Shown here: positions 7,824-16,900 of the stretch, piece after piece | Position numbering within the stretch: the stretch's first letter is position 1 | Layout of the letters: the number at the start of each line of letters is the position of its first letter | Origin: a virus | Virus record (IMG/VR): IMGVR_UViG_3300005340_000055 | Location: 1-40,573 of that record | DNA length: 40,573 bases | Strand: one strand, 5' to 3' | Notes under the pieces: model-generated | What the model was told of the DNA's origin: nothing | What the model saw: only the letters and a program-made list of their open reading frames with translations | Database searches by the model: none | Translations under genes and position numbers: made by a program

Positions 7824-8782
7824 TGGCGACAAGCGGCACCGCGACGTTCACGCGCACGCGCAACCAGGTCATCGAGGCAGCGGCGCGCAAGGTCCGTGCG
7901 ATCCGCGCCGGGCAGACGATGGGCCCGCAGATGCTCGCCGACTTCGCCGAGGCGCTCAACGTCATGGTGAAGCACTGGCAGGGGCGCGGCCTGCACGTCT
8001 GGACGGTCGCAGAGGCGACACTGTTCCCGCAGGTCGGCCAGACCCAGTACGCGCTCGCCGCAAGCGGCGCCGATCATGCGACGCTCTCGTATGTTGCAAC
8101 CGAGCTTGCCGTGGCCGGCACGAGCGGCGCGACGTCGATCACGGTCGACGACGACGACGGCGTTGCCGACAACGATCATATCGGGATTGTGCTCGATGAC
8201 GGCACGCTGTTCTGGACGACAGTGAACGGTACGCCGGCGTCCAACGTGATCACGCTCGACAACGCACTCACCGGCGCCGCGTCGGCAGGCAACGCAGTGT
8301 ACGCCTATACGAGCAAGATTGTGCGCCCGCTTAAGATCGTGGATGCGCGGCGCTACACGGTCGCGAGCGCGCGCGAGACGCCGCTCGCCGCGATGATGGC
8401 GCGGCTCGACTACCGGGCGCTGCCGAACAAGAGCCAGCTGGGCACCGTCACGCAGGCATTCTACGATCCGGCTCTCTCGACCGGAAAGCTGTCGCTGTGG
8501 CTCACGCCATCAACGGTCGGCGACCTGATCAATTTCACCTGGTGGCGGCCGATCGAGGATTTCAACGCGGCCGGCGACAATCCTGACCTGCCGACCGAAT
8601 GGATGCAGGCGCTGATCTTCAATCTCGCGCTCGTAATGGCCCCCGAGTTCTCGGTGGCGCAGGAGGACCTAGCGGGTCCGTTCGGCATCGGCACGCTGGC
8701 CGCCCAGTATCTCGAGGAGGTTTCAGGCTTTGATCGTGAGGCCGAGCCGGTGCAGTTCGGTCTCGACATGACGGGCTACTGA
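7823..8782 (+). CDS. P22 gp4-like tail accessory factor (head-tail adaptor)
   Basis: 319 residues. The N-terminal helices (NQVIEAAARKVRAIRAGQ, ALNVMVKHWQGRGLHVW) and the later DDGTLFWTTVNG and FNLALVMAPEF motifs match the gp4 tail accessory family of P22-like phages. In P22, twelve copies of gp4 bind under the portal and extend the channel for the tail; its P22 version also has peptidoglycan hydrolase activity. No hydrolase signature is visible here. It is coupled to both neighbours by TGATG junctions. Next to the gp10-like gene, it identifies this as a short-tailed phage. Confidence 0.75.
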   Translation: MATSGTATFTRTRNQVIEAAARKVRAIRAGQTMGPQMLADFAEALNVMVKHWQGRGLHVWTVAEATLFPQVGQTQYALAASGADHATLSYVATELAVAGTSGATSITVDDDDGVADNDHIGIVLDDGTLFWTTVNGTPASNVITLDNALTGAASAGNAVYAYTSKIVRPLKIVDARRYTVASARETPLAAMMARLDYRALPNKSQLGTVTQAFYDPALSTGKLSLWLTPSTVGDLINFTWWRPIEDFNAAGDNPDLPTEWMQALIFNLALVMAPEFSVAQEDLAGPFGIGTLAAQYLEEVSGFDREAEPVQFGLDMTGY

Positions 8783-10194
8783 TGCGCATCCAGTTCGCGA
8801 CGCAGAGCTACCGGTCGAAATCGCTTCCGGTCTCGGCGCAGCGCGTCGTCAACATGTACGCGGCCGCGCAGCCGAAAGACGCCAAGAGCGACATTGCGCT
8901 CTTCGGTGACGCCGGCGTCGGTGATTTTGCCGTCTGTGGCAACGGCCCGGTGCGCGCGATGCACTTGCTCGGCGGCGTTCTTCACGCTGTCTCAGGCGGC
9001 ACGCTCTACCAGGTGGCAAGGAACGGGACTGCGACGGCCGTCGGCTCGACTATTCTCGGCTCCGATCCGGTGTCGGTCGACGATAACGGCGATCAGCTCG
9101 CGATCGTCAACGGATCCAACGGCTATATCTTCTCGGAGGCATCCGGCTTTCAGCTCATCGCGGACGCCGACTTCCACGCCGCCGGCAGCGTGACCTACAT
9201 GGACGGTCGGTTCGTGTTCGATCGCTCCGGCACGAACGAATTCTTCATTTCCGATACGCTCGATGGCACGGCCTACAGCGATCTGTTCGCGAGCGCGGAA
9301 TGGAAATCCGACAACGTCGTAAAGGTGCTCAATCATCTGCAGACGCTCTACGTCATGGGCGCGACGACGGTTGAGCCATGGTATTCGTCAGGCGCCGCGA
9401 ACTTTCCGTTTCAAAGGATCGAGCAAGCCGGCGTCGATCGCGGAATCATCGGTGCGAATGCGGCCGTGAGCGAGGATCAGACGCTGTACATGATCGGCAG
9501 CGATCGCATCGCGCATCGCATCGCTGCCGGCCAGATCACGCCGATTTCGACGGATGCGCTCAACGAGGCCTGGCAGGACTATGCCCGGGTCTCCGACGCG
9601 CACATGTTCTCCTTCACCTTCGATGGCCATCGGTTCATCGTCGTCACCTTTCCTTCGGTGCCAGCGACCTTCCTCTTCGACAAGAATACCGGGCTCTGGC
9701 ACGAGCGCGTGTCGTGGGACCAGAACGGCCGATCGCTGGGGCGCTGGCGCGGCAACTGCGCGATTGCTGCCTACGACAAGGTGCTCATCGGTGACGCGTT
9801 CTCGGGGCGGATCGGCTATCTCGACAAGAACCTGTTCACCGAATGGGGCAACACGATCCAGGTCGAGTTGATCTCGCCGCCGATCCACGCCGATGGTGCG
9901 CGCGCCGAGATGCCGTGGTTCGAGCTCGACATCGAGACCGGCGTCGGGCTGGCGAGCGGGCAGGGCAGCGATCCGCAGATCATGCTTTCGATTTCGGATG
10001 ACGGCGGCCACACCTGGTCGGATCAGGAGTTGTGGCGCTCCATGGGTGTGCTCGGCGCCTACAAGACACGCCTGCGCTGGGACCGCCTCGGCGGGTTTGA
10101 GGAAAGCCGTCTGCTGAAGGTCACGATCGCCGACCCGGTGCGCCGAACGATCATCGCGGCGCGATGTCCCGGCTTGAGGGCGGCCCGGATATGA
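8782..10194 (+). CDS. P22 gp10-like packaged DNA stabilisation protein
   Basis: 470 residues. Begins with FATQSYRSKSLPVSAQRVVNMY, a typical start of this family, followed by a run of beta blades (GGVLHAVSGGTLY, MDGRFVFDRSGTNEFFISD, TLYVMGATTVEPWY, HRFIVVTFPSVPATFLFD). In P22, gp10 forms a hexamer that closes the tail channel below gp4 and holds the DNA in. A start coupled to the gp4-like gene by TGATG and the matching order gp4-gp10 support the call. Length is near that of P22 gp10 (about 470). Confidence 0.8.
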   Translation: MRIQFATQSYRSKSLPVSAQRVVNMYAAAQPKDAKSDIALFGDAGVGDFAVCGNGPVRAMHLLGGVLHAVSGGTLYQVARNGTATAVGSTILGSDPVSVDDNGDQLAIVNGSNGYIFSEASGFQLIADADFHAAGSVTYMDGRFVFDRSGTNEFFISDTLDGTAYSDLFASAEWKSDNVVKVLNHLQTLYVMGATTVEPWYSSGAANFPFQRIEQAGVDRGIIGANAAVSEDQTLYMIGSDRIAHRIAAGQITPISTDALNEAWQDYARVSDAHMFSFTFDGHRFIVVTFPSVPATFLFDKNTGLWHERVSWDQNGRSLGRWRGNCAIAAYDKVLIGDAFSGRIGYLDKNLFTEWGNTIQVELISPPIHADGARAEMPWFELDIETGVGLASGQGSDPQIMLSISDDGGHTWSDQELWRSMGVLGAYKTRLRWDRLGGFEESRLLKVTIADPVRRTIIAARCPGLRAARI

Positions 10195-10637
10195 CGATCG
10201 CGGATGCCGCAAAACCGCTACCGACGCCGCAACTCGGCGGCAAGCGACCCATCGTCGACCCGCAAACAGGTTTTGCGACGCCCTACCTGCTCACGACCTT
10301 CCAGGAGACGCGCCAGCGCTGGCTTGGCGCCTCGCGCATTATTCCTTGCGAAGCGACCGGCACTAACGTCATCACGATGACTCCGCTGCACCCGGTATCG
10401 CCGCTGATCGACGCCTATCGCGTCTTCGACCGGTTCACATTCGTGGCGGCCAATACGTCGACCGGGTCAGTGACAGCGACGGTGGTGCCGGAGCGCGGCA
10501 CGCTGGCGACGCTGAAGGTCTACAAGGATGGCGGCTCGACGCAAGCCGGGTCCGGCGATGTCGTCGTGGGCAGGCTCTATGACGCCGTGTTCAACGACGC
10601 GCTCGATGGCGGCGCAGGCGGGCTGGTGTTGAAATGA
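10191..10637 (+). CDS. Small virion protein, paralogue of the fibre N-terminal domain
   Basis: 148 residues from ATG 10191, which overlaps the previous stop as ATGA; an in-frame ATG at 10164 is less likely. After a short N-terminus, the protein shows IIPCEATGTNVITMTPLHPV, a strand with VAANTSTGSVTATVV and an end in GGAGGLVLK. This matches, motif by motif, residues 35-130 of the large fibre protein at 5277 (IPCTASGATTIALTPL, SGNVTVNI, GAGGFYLV). The shared domain may be a docking module by which both attach to the same virion part. Function not otherwise known; paralogy is seen directly. Confidence 0.6.
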   Translation: MTIADAAKPLPTPQLGGKRPIVDPQTGFATPYLLTTFQETRQRWLGASRIIPCEATGTNVITMTPLHPVSPLIDAYRVFDRFTFVAANTSTGSVTATVVPERGTLATLKVYKDGGSTQAGSGDVVVGRLYDAVFNDALDGGAGGLVLK

Positions 10638-11092
10638 TTCGGCCCGCAGGTCACGCCGATATTCCGGCGATCCTCACCATGGGACGGCGGTTCTTCGACG
10701 CCGCCGGCTGGCCGGAAGTCACGACCTGGGACGAGGCATCGGTGCGCGCGACCTTGTCCGGCCTCATCGACGGCAAGGTCCCGGGCGGCCTCATCGTTGC
10801 CAATGAGGGCGGGCGCGCGATCGGAATGGTCGGCTTCATGGCGTTTCCGTTCTACTTCAACTTCGCCGTGACGGTCGCTCAAGAGGTTTTCTGGTGGGTA
10901 GAGCCAGATCAGCGCTTCGGTGTCGGCGCGCAGCTGCTCGACGCCTTCGAGACAGCGGGGCGCCAGCGAGGCGCCAGCGTCTTCATCGTCTCCGCGGTGG
11001 CGCGCCTGCGCAGCGCAACGCTCGAGCGCTTCTACCAGCGGCGAGGATACGCGCCGGCCGAAAATACGTTCATAAAGAGGTTCGCGGCATGA
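10634..11092 (+). CDS. GNAT-family N-acetyltransferase
   Basis: 152 residues, GNAT fold. Starts MIRPAGHADIPAIL, a standard GNAT first strand and helix; the strand IGMVGFMAF is followed by the acetyl-CoA region around FWWVEPDQRFGVGAQLLDAF and an end in LERFYQRRGYAPAENTFIK. The usual Q/R-x-x-G-x-G/A loop reads QRFGVG. GNAT enzymes move an acetyl group from acetyl-CoA to an amine. Genes of this type sit between the tail closure and ejection protein genes of many podoviruses; the target is unknown, possibly a virion or host protein. It is ATGA-coupled on both sides. Confidence 0.75.
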   Translation: MIRPAGHADIPAILTMGRRFFDAAGWPEVTTWDEASVRATLSGLIDGKVPGGLIVANEGGRAIGMVGFMAFPFYFNFAVTVAQEVFWWVEPDQRFGVGAQLLDAFETAGRQRGASVFIVSAVARLRSATLERFYQRRGYAPAENTFIKRFAA

Positions 11093-12201
11093 TCGGAACC
11101 GGCACCGCAATTCTCGGCGCGGCCGCGCTCGGCCTCGGCGGATCGCTCTTTGCCTCCAATCAGGCTAGCAAGGCCGGCGACGTCCAAGCCCAGGCCGCGC
11201 GCGAGGGCTCGCAGGCGCAAATTCAAGCGCTGCTGATGGCGCAGGGGTTCACGCGCGAGAACGCCGAGAAAGCCGCGGCCGCGATCAACGGCGCGCTCCC
11301 GAACGCGCTGTCGGCGCTGCAGGGCGGGCAGAGCGGCGTCACGTCGGCGATCGGCGCCGGAACGGATGCCATCAACAGCGGCGCGACCAACGCGCTCGCG
11401 GCCGTTCGCGGTGCCGGCGCGAACGCTAGCGGCAGCTTCTCGCCCTATATCGATACGGGCAACAAGGCGACGTACACGCTCGCCAGCCTCTACGGGCTCA
11501 ACAGCGGCGGCCAGGTCCCCGGCAACGCGCTGGAGATGATCCGCAACTCGCCGGACTATCAGTTCGCCCAGCAGGAGGGCATGAACGCGCTGGAGAACTC
11601 CAACGCCGGCAAGGGCCTGCTGCGGTCATCCGAGCACATGCGGAGCGCACAGACCTTCGGGCAAGGGCTCGCGACGCAACAGTTCGGCAATTATGTTGGG
11701 CGGCTCCAAGCGCTGTCCGGACAAGGCCTGACCGCGACCGGCGCGCGCGCGAACGTCGATGTCGGCACCGGCAATATGCTCGCACAGATCTACGGCAATC
11801 AGGGCACCGCCCTTGCCGGACAGGACAACGCGCTCGCGAACTATCTGGCCTCGCTCGGCATCAACACGGCGAACCTATTCACCGGGCAGGGCAACGCGCT
11901 TGCTAACGTCTGGACGGGGCAGGGCAACGCGCTTGCTCAATCTCAGGGCCAGATCGGCGCCGCGGCGAACGCCGGCATCACGGGCGCCGGCCAAGCGAAC
12001 GCCGCCGGCATCGTCGGCAGCGCGAATGCGATCAACGCTGGCGTGACCGGCGTCGGCAACAGCGTCAACAGCCTGATGAACTACAATCTGATGTCGCAAT
12101 TGCTGGCGGCGAAAGGCGGCGGCGTTGCCGGCGGCACGACCGCCGTACCGAACTATCTCGCCTCAAATCCGACCGGCTACTCCTGGCCCGCCGCCGCGTG
12201 A
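11089..12201 (+). CDS. Ejection/internal virion protein, P22 gp7-like candidate
   Basis: 370 residues from ATG 11089, which overlaps the acetyltransferase stop (ATGA). The N-terminus is a hydrophobic, Gly/Ala-rich segment (GTAILGAAALGLGGSLFAS) that could insert into a membrane. The rest is Ala, Gly, Asn and Gln-rich, with repeats such as FTGQGNALANVW and WTGQGNALAQ and others based on GQ(G/D)NALA. Position just before the transglycosylase and gp20-like genes, and composition, match P22 gp7-type proteins that are ejected to form a DNA channel across the cell envelope. The call rests on composition and order, not on a catalytic motif. Confidence 0.6.
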   Translation: MIGTGTAILGAAALGLGGSLFASNQASKAGDVQAQAAREGSQAQIQALLMAQGFTRENAEKAAAAINGALPNALSALQGGQSGVTSAIGAGTDAINSGATNALAAVRGAGANASGSFSPYIDTGNKATYTLASLYGLNSGGQVPGNALEMIRNSPDYQFAQQEGMNALENSNAGKGLLRSSEHMRSAQTFGQGLATQQFGNYVGRLQALSGQGLTATGARANVDVGTGNMLAQIYGNQGTALAGQDNALANYLASLGINTANLFTGQGNALANVWTGQGNALAQSQGQIGAAANAGITGAGQANAAGIVGSANAINAGVTGVGNSVNSLMNYNLMSQLLAAKGGGVAGGTTAVPNYLASNPTGYSWPAAA

Positions 12202-12210
12202 GATTGAACC

Positions 12211-14358
12211 ATGGTTGACAACAGTCTGGCCCTTGGCATCAAGACGCCCGAGATCGGGGTGTTCAACCCCCTGCAGGCCATGCTCGTCGCCTCGCAGCTG
12301 CGCAATGCCGAGACACAAAACTCTCTCGCGCAGGTCCAGCTTCAAACCGCGCCGGCCCTTGCCGCGGCACATCTGCGCACCGCTGAGACACAGAATTCGC
12401 TCGGACAGCTGCAGGTCGACGAACGCACCCAGGCGTCCAATGCGCTCGCCGATTATCGCAAGCGTATCGCGGAGAATGATCCCAGCGCCGATACCGCGCT
12501 CGCAGGCCAACCCGACTTGATGACGAAAGTCATCCAGGCGCGCGGTCTGATGAAGGAAGATCAGCGCAAGACGCTGGATGATAATCTGCTGCGCAACGCG
12601 CAGGGCGCGCAGCGCGTGCTTTCGCTCCCGGTCGATCAGCGCGCCGGCGCATGGACCGAGGAGCTTGAAACCGCGCTGAAGGAAAAACGCATAAATCCGC
12701 TGCAGTACGAGCGCATGAAGTCGATGCCGCCGGATGAGAAGCTGCTTGCGCCCATCGTCAAGGCGGGTCTCTCGATCGAGAACCAGATCTCGCTCGAGCA
12801 AAAGGAGAAGGATCGCGAAGCCGGGCGCGAGTTCAGTCAGGGCATGTCGACGCTGTTCGGCGGCGGTGCTGCGAAGCCGGCGGCTCCGGCCGGCGCGACT
12901 CCATCCTATTTCACGACGCTCAAAACGGCGGAAAGCTCGAATAACCCAGCAGCAACGCCGCCAGTCGACCCGAAGACTGGAAAGCCGTCATCGACGGCAG
13001 CCGGGTTGTTCCAGATCACCAAGGGGACATGGGACGGCATTGCAACGAAATACCCAGATCTTGGGCTGACACCCGAAGCACGGACCGGAACCGACGAGGC
13101 ATCGATTGCCCTCCAGGAGAAGGCGGCGAAGGCACTCACCGCGGAAAACGCCGGCGCGTTGGTGAAGTCCGAGATCGCGCCAACCGACCGCAATCTCTAC
13201 ATGGCGCACTTTCTCGGTGGCGACGGCGCGGTGAAATTCCTCAATGGCATGAAGGAAAATCCGAACGCGCCGGCGATCAATTTTGCGAGCAAGGAAGCCG
13301 TCGAGGCCAACAAGAGCGTGTTCTATGACAAGGACGGCATGCCGAAGACGGCTCTTGGCGTCTACAACAGCCTGACGAACAAGTTTGCCGGCAGCAACAC
13401 GGTCGTCAGCGGTGTTGCGAACGGGGCGCCAGGCGATGCAAACGCAACGATCGCCGGCATCCCGGCGCAGGCGCTGATCCCGTTCCTTGCCCGTTCGGCC
13501 TCTCTGCCCGGGCTGCCGAAGGAGAGCCGCGAGGTTGCAACCGAGCTGCTGAAGACCGTGCTCTCGGAGAGCAAGCCGACCGATGCGCAGAAGGAATACC
13601 TGCAGTACGTCAAGCAGGAGATCGGCGCCGGTCGCACGCCGAAGTCGCTGTTCGACTATAAGGTCGCGCTGAAGGAAGGCGGCGAAGAGCAGACCGAGCT
13701 GCAGAAGGGTCTCGAGAAGGGGCTTGCCAAGACCTTCAACGACATGGCGGAAGCCGGCGTTGCGGCGGGCGACAAGAAGGCGATCATCGGTCGTCTCGGT
13801 TCTCTCCTCGAGCAGTCAGGCACAGGCGCCGGCATCACGTTCGTCAACTGGGTGCGCGAGAACACCGGTATCAAGCTGAACCCGAAGGCCGACGTCGCCG
13901 AGGCGGCGAACGCGATGGTCGCGCAACTCACCCCGCAGATGCGCGTGCCCGGCTCCGGCGCGACGTCGGATTTCGAGATGAAGACGTTCGGAAAATCGAT
14001 TCCGAACCTGATGTCGACGCCGGACGGCAAGCGCATCATGGTCGAGACGCTCGGCGGCATCTACGAGGCTCAGCAGCAGCGCGCCGACATCGCAACGCGC
14101 GTCCAGATCGGCGAACTGAAGCCCAAGGAAGCCATCGCCGAAATCAAGAAGCTTCCCGATCCCTTCCAGTCTTTCAAATCGTGGCAGGGCGGTAAGCAGG
14201 GCACGGCCGGCGTGCAGGCACCATCGATGCCGACGTTCTCCGAACCTGCCGCCGTCAAGTTCGCCATCCAGGAGGGGCACCTCAAGAAGGGCGACCAATT
14301 CCGCACGCAGGACGGCCGCGTCGGCACTGTCGACGATACCTGGCTCGGAGCGCAGTAA
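12211..14358 (+). CDS. Internal virion protein with lytic transglycosylase domain
   Basis: 715 residues. Residues about 230-370 form a soluble lytic transglycosylase-like domain: LKTAESSNN supplies the likely catalytic Glu (E241), AAGLFQITKGTWDG (264-277) is the usual GLxQ motif, and YMAHFLGGDGAVKFL the C-terminal helix. The domain cleaves peptidoglycan glycan strands so DNA can cross the wall, as T7 gp16 does. The N-terminal 150 residues hold helical QL-rich repeats (AETQNSLAQ, AETQNSLGQ); the C-terminal half is helical. The second of three consecutive ejection-type genes, it ends directly against the next start. Confidence 0.75.
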   Translation: MVDNSLALGIKTPEIGVFNPLQAMLVASQLRNAETQNSLAQVQLQTAPALAAAHLRTAETQNSLGQLQVDERTQASNALADYRKRIAENDPSADTALAGQPDLMTKVIQARGLMKEDQRKTLDDNLLRNAQGAQRVLSLPVDQRAGAWTEELETALKEKRINPLQYERMKSMPPDEKLLAPIVKAGLSIENQISLEQKEKDREAGREFSQGMSTLFGGGAAKPAAPAGATPSYFTTLKTAESSNNPAATPPVDPKTGKPSSTAAGLFQITKGTWDGIATKYPDLGLTPEARTGTDEASIALQEKAAKALTAENAGALVKSEIAPTDRNLYMAHFLGGDGAVKFLNGMKENPNAPAINFASKEAVEANKSVFYDKDGMPKTALGVYNSLTNKFAGSNTVVSGVANGAPGDANATIAGIPAQALIPFLARSASLPGLPKESREVATELLKTVLSESKPTDAQKEYLQYVKQEIGAGRTPKSLFDYKVALKEGGEEQTELQKGLEKGLAKTFNDMAEAGVAAGDKKAIIGRLGSLLEQSGTGAGITFVNWVRENTGIKLNPKADVAEAANAMVAQLTPQMRVPGSGATSDFEMKTFGKSIPNLMSTPDGKRIMVETLGGIYEAQQQRADIATRVQIGELKPKEAIAEIKKLPDPFQSFKSWQGGKQGTAGVQAPSMPTFSEPAAVKFAIQEGHLKKGDQFRTQDGRVGTVDDTWLGAQ

Positions 14359-16548
14359 ATGGCCGATCCTGCTGCTGATCCCTGGGCCGGGTTCAACGTA
14401 GCGCCAGCGCCGGCCGCCGCGCCTGACCCGTGGGCCGGTTCAAATGTGAAGCCCGAGGAGAAGGGCGTCGCAAATCGCATCGTTGACGCGATCGGTGGCG
14501 CCGCATCCGCCGTTAAGAAGGCCGTCGTTGGCGAGAACGAGTTCGACTATCCGGAAATCGTCTCGATGAACGGCACCCGCAACATGGAGGCGGTGTCCGA
14601 TCTCCTGAGGGCGCGCGGCGACGCCGGCATGCTCGACGTTTTGCGAAAGCATGATCCAAACTTGCCGGTGACGAAGGACAAATTCGGCAACACCGTCGTC
14701 ACGTTCGAGGGCAAACCCTTCTACCTCAACCGGTCCGGGCTCTCCGGACGTGACATGGAGGAGTTCGGCCGAGACGTTGCCATCACGGCGCCATTCGCGG
14801 CCGGCGCCGCGGCGGCGACCGCGGCCAGATCGCTGATCCCGCGGGTGCTCGCCCAGGGCGCTGCGGGCGGTGCTGGTTCGCTCGCGACGGATGCGCTGTC
14901 TGCGACGGCCGGATCGGAGCAGGGCGTTGACGTGCCCGCGCTGGTCGCCAGCGTCATAGGTGGCGCCGGTACCGAGGTTGCCGGCAGCGTGATCAGCACC
15001 ATCATCAACCGGGTGAAGACAGCGCCCGGCCGCTATGTCGCGCCCGACGGCTCGTTGACCGATGCCGGTGCGCGCATCTTCACCTCGGCCGGGTTCGATC
15101 CGGCCGACATTTCAGCGAAACTCGCTCGTGAATTCGCCGCTCGCGCCCGCAAAACCGGTCCGAACGAGGCAACAGCCCGCGAAGTGGCCGCCAACGAGTT
15201 CGGAATTCCGCTCACACGTGGTCAGGCGACCGCGGATTTCGACCAAATCGCGTTCGAACAGGCCGCCAAAGCCGGCGCGCGCGGTGAAATGGCCGGCGAC
15301 ATCATGCGCGGGCGCTTCGCTACGCAGCGCGAGGCGGTCGACGCCTCGAAATCCAGCATCGCGAACGACATCGCGCCGCTGACCCCGACCAGGAATGTCC
15401 AGGAATCGGCTGGCGTTACGCTTGAAGGCGTTCGCAGCGAGGCCAGGACGCTCAAGGAGAACGTCGATAGGGCCTACGACGTCGCCCGCGCTGAAATGTC
15501 GGGCGCGGCCGTCGATCGTGGGGCGGTCACTGAGCTGCCGAACATCGCCCGTGCAGCGCTGCGCGAGCAGGGTTTTGTCTTCGATAAGGATCTGATGCCG
15601 CTGACCACGCGCGCCTTGTCGATGCTGGACGATCTGGGGGCGTTGAAGGTCAAGAACGAAGCGTTTCAGCCCGGCGTTTCGACGCCGAAGAACATGGACG
15701 ATGTCGTCGGCGTCGCCATGGACGCGATCGAGATGGTCCGCAAGAACATCGGCGGGAAAACCGGACTACTCGCCAAGGCGGGTGACGACGCCGAGCGCGC
15801 AGGCCTCAAGACGGTCGTGAAATCATTCGATCAATGGCTCAATTCCGTTTCCGACGCGGCACTGATCTCCGGCAGGCCCGAGGCCGTCGAAGCCATCAAA
15901 GCGGCGCGCGCCGAGGCCTCCAAGCGATTCTCACTCATTGGAAAGCGCAACGAGCTCGATGACGCCGGGCCCGTCATCGACCGCATGATCAAGTCCGACG
16001 TGACCGAGCAGGAGGTTGCCAACTTCCTGTATGGCGCTGGCAAGGTCGGGGAGAGCGGGCGCGGCTATCGCGTCGCAAAGCGCGTCGAGGAGATCGTTGG
16101 TCGAGACAGTGACGCATGGGATGCGGTCCGCCGCGGCATGTGGCAGCGCCTAACCGAGAACGCCGAAGGCAAAACGCAGCCTGGGCCTCAGGCTGTCAGC
16201 CAGAACATCTACGAGTTCGTCAACGGCAAGGGCAAAGCTCTCTCGGAGCTCCTTTTCGACGATGCCGAGCGCGCCACAATGCGGCGCTATGCCAAGGTGC
16301 TCAAAGATACGGTTCCGCCGGTCGATGCCACCAATCCCTCAAAATCCGGATACGAGGTCGCGCGCGCTCTTGGTGGCGTCTTCAACGCCAACGCGCCCTT
16401 CTATGTGCGGATTTTCGGCCTCGGCAAGAACTTCAAGAACACGCTCGATGCGATCCCGTCCGGCGCGCCGCCAATGCGCTCTCCAGCGGCGGCCGGGCTC
16501 CCCGCTCTCGGCGCAGTCAGCGGCGAGCGCTATCTCGCGGATCAATAG
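14359..16548 (+). CDS. Large ejection/DNA injection protein, P22 gp20-like candidate
   Basis: 729 residues, starting immediately after the previous stop (TAAATG). N-terminal repeats of DPWAGxNV (residues 7-34) precede a hydrophobic Ala/Gly stretch around 135-210 (TAPFAAGAAAATAA, VIGGAGTEVAGSVIS) that could span membranes. A long helical region follows with conserved segments such as EFGIPLTRGQA and KAARAEASKRFSLIGKR. Last of the virion core genes, its length, helicity and hydrophobic patch resemble ejected core proteins of podoviruses. No enzymatic motif is visible. Confidence 0.6.
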   Translation: MADPAADPWAGFNVAPAPAAAPDPWAGSNVKPEEKGVANRIVDAIGGAASAVKKAVVGENEFDYPEIVSMNGTRNMEAVSDLLRARGDAGMLDVLRKHDPNLPVTKDKFGNTVVTFEGKPFYLNRSGLSGRDMEEFGRDVAITAPFAAGAAAATAARSLIPRVLAQGAAGGAGSLATDALSATAGSEQGVDVPALVASVIGGAGTEVAGSVISTIINRVKTAPGRYVAPDGSLTDAGARIFTSAGFDPADISAKLAREFAARARKTGPNEATAREVAANEFGIPLTRGQATADFDQIAFEQAAKAGARGEMAGDIMRGRFATQREAVDASKSSIANDIAPLTPTRNVQESAGVTLEGVRSEARTLKENVDRAYDVARAEMSGAAVDRGAVTELPNIARAALREQGFVFDKDLMPLTTRALSMLDDLGALKVKNEAFQPGVSTPKNMDDVVGVAMDAIEMVRKNIGGKTGLLAKAGDDAERAGLKTVVKSFDQWLNSVSDAALISGRPEAVEAIKAARAEASKRFSLIGKRNELDDAGPVIDRMIKSDVTEQEVANFLYGAGKVGESGRGYRVAKRVEEIVGRDSDAWDAVRRGMWQRLTENAEGKTQPGPQAVSQNIYEFVNGKGKALSELLFDDAERATMRRYAKVLKDTVPPVDATNPSKSGYEVARALGGVFNANAPFYVRIFGLGKNFKNTLDAIPSGAPPMRSPAAAGLPALGAVSGERYLADQ

Positions 16549-16551
16549 AGG

Positions 16552-16725
16552 CTAGTCGCCCGGCCAATGCCCATCGCGCACTCGCATGACGATCGCGACC
16601 GCGAAGAAGAGCACAAAAGTCACGATCAGAGCCGTCATGCCCGCGGGCGACACCTTCGCCCACCATGCGAGCGGCGCGAAGATAGCGGCAGCGATGATGT
16701 AACCTAACGTGCGACTGCCCATCAT
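16552..16725 (-). CDS. 57-residue protein with two membrane segments
   Basis: Not recognised. On the strand opposite to the late genes, this ORF encodes a protein starting MMGSRTLGYIIAAAIFAPLA, with a first hydrophobic segment (LGYIIAAAIFAPLAWWA), a short loop KVSPAG, a second segment (MTALIVTFVLFFAVAIV) and a charged end MRVRDGHWPGD. Its ATG overlaps the stop of the 29-residue ORF upstream (ATGA), and its stop ends 3 bp from the ejection protein stop. Two helices with a short loop and charged C-terminus fit a small holin- or superinfection-type protein; function is not established. No clear ribosome binding site, so coupling would be needed. Confidence 0.55.
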   Translation of the reverse strand: MMGSRTLGYIIAAAIFAPLAWWAKVSPAGMTALIVTFVLFFAVAIVMRVRDGHWPGD

Positions 16726-16811
16726 CGTAGCAGATACACGATCAATGCAGCGAACCCGGCGATTCCCATCAGGATCACTGTGCGCCGCCCGCGGCGTTCA
16801 AGGTTGAGCAT
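16722..16811 (-). CDS. 29-residue single-pass membrane peptide
   Basis: A very short ORF with a basic start (MLNLERRGRRT) followed by one hydrophobic helix (VILMGIAGFAALIVYLL) and a final Arg. Its TGA overlaps the ATG of the next - strand ORF, which is the main reason to believe it. A weak promoter-like pair (TTGATG, 17 bp, TAGTCT) lies just upstream on the - strand. Basic N-terminus plus one helix would place the N-terminus in the cytoplasm. Function unknown. Confidence 0.45.
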   Translation of the reverse strand: MLNLERRGRRTVILMGIAGFAALIVYLLR

Positions 16812-16860
16812 CGCGGCAGACTAACATCGGCGCCAAGCGCCATCAATCGTCACCCGAATG

Positions 16861-16881
16861 CCCCGCAAATCGCGGGGCTTT
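16861..16881 (+). terminator. Terminator-like hairpin before the second fibre gene
   Basis: CCCCGC-AAATC-GCGGGG followed by CTTTT on the + strand. It stands between the ejection genes and the fibre gene at 16901, so it may separate virion core and fibre/lysis expression or act as a partial terminator. Confidence 0.55.
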
Positions 16882-16900
16882 TGCATTTGAGGCGCCCGAA

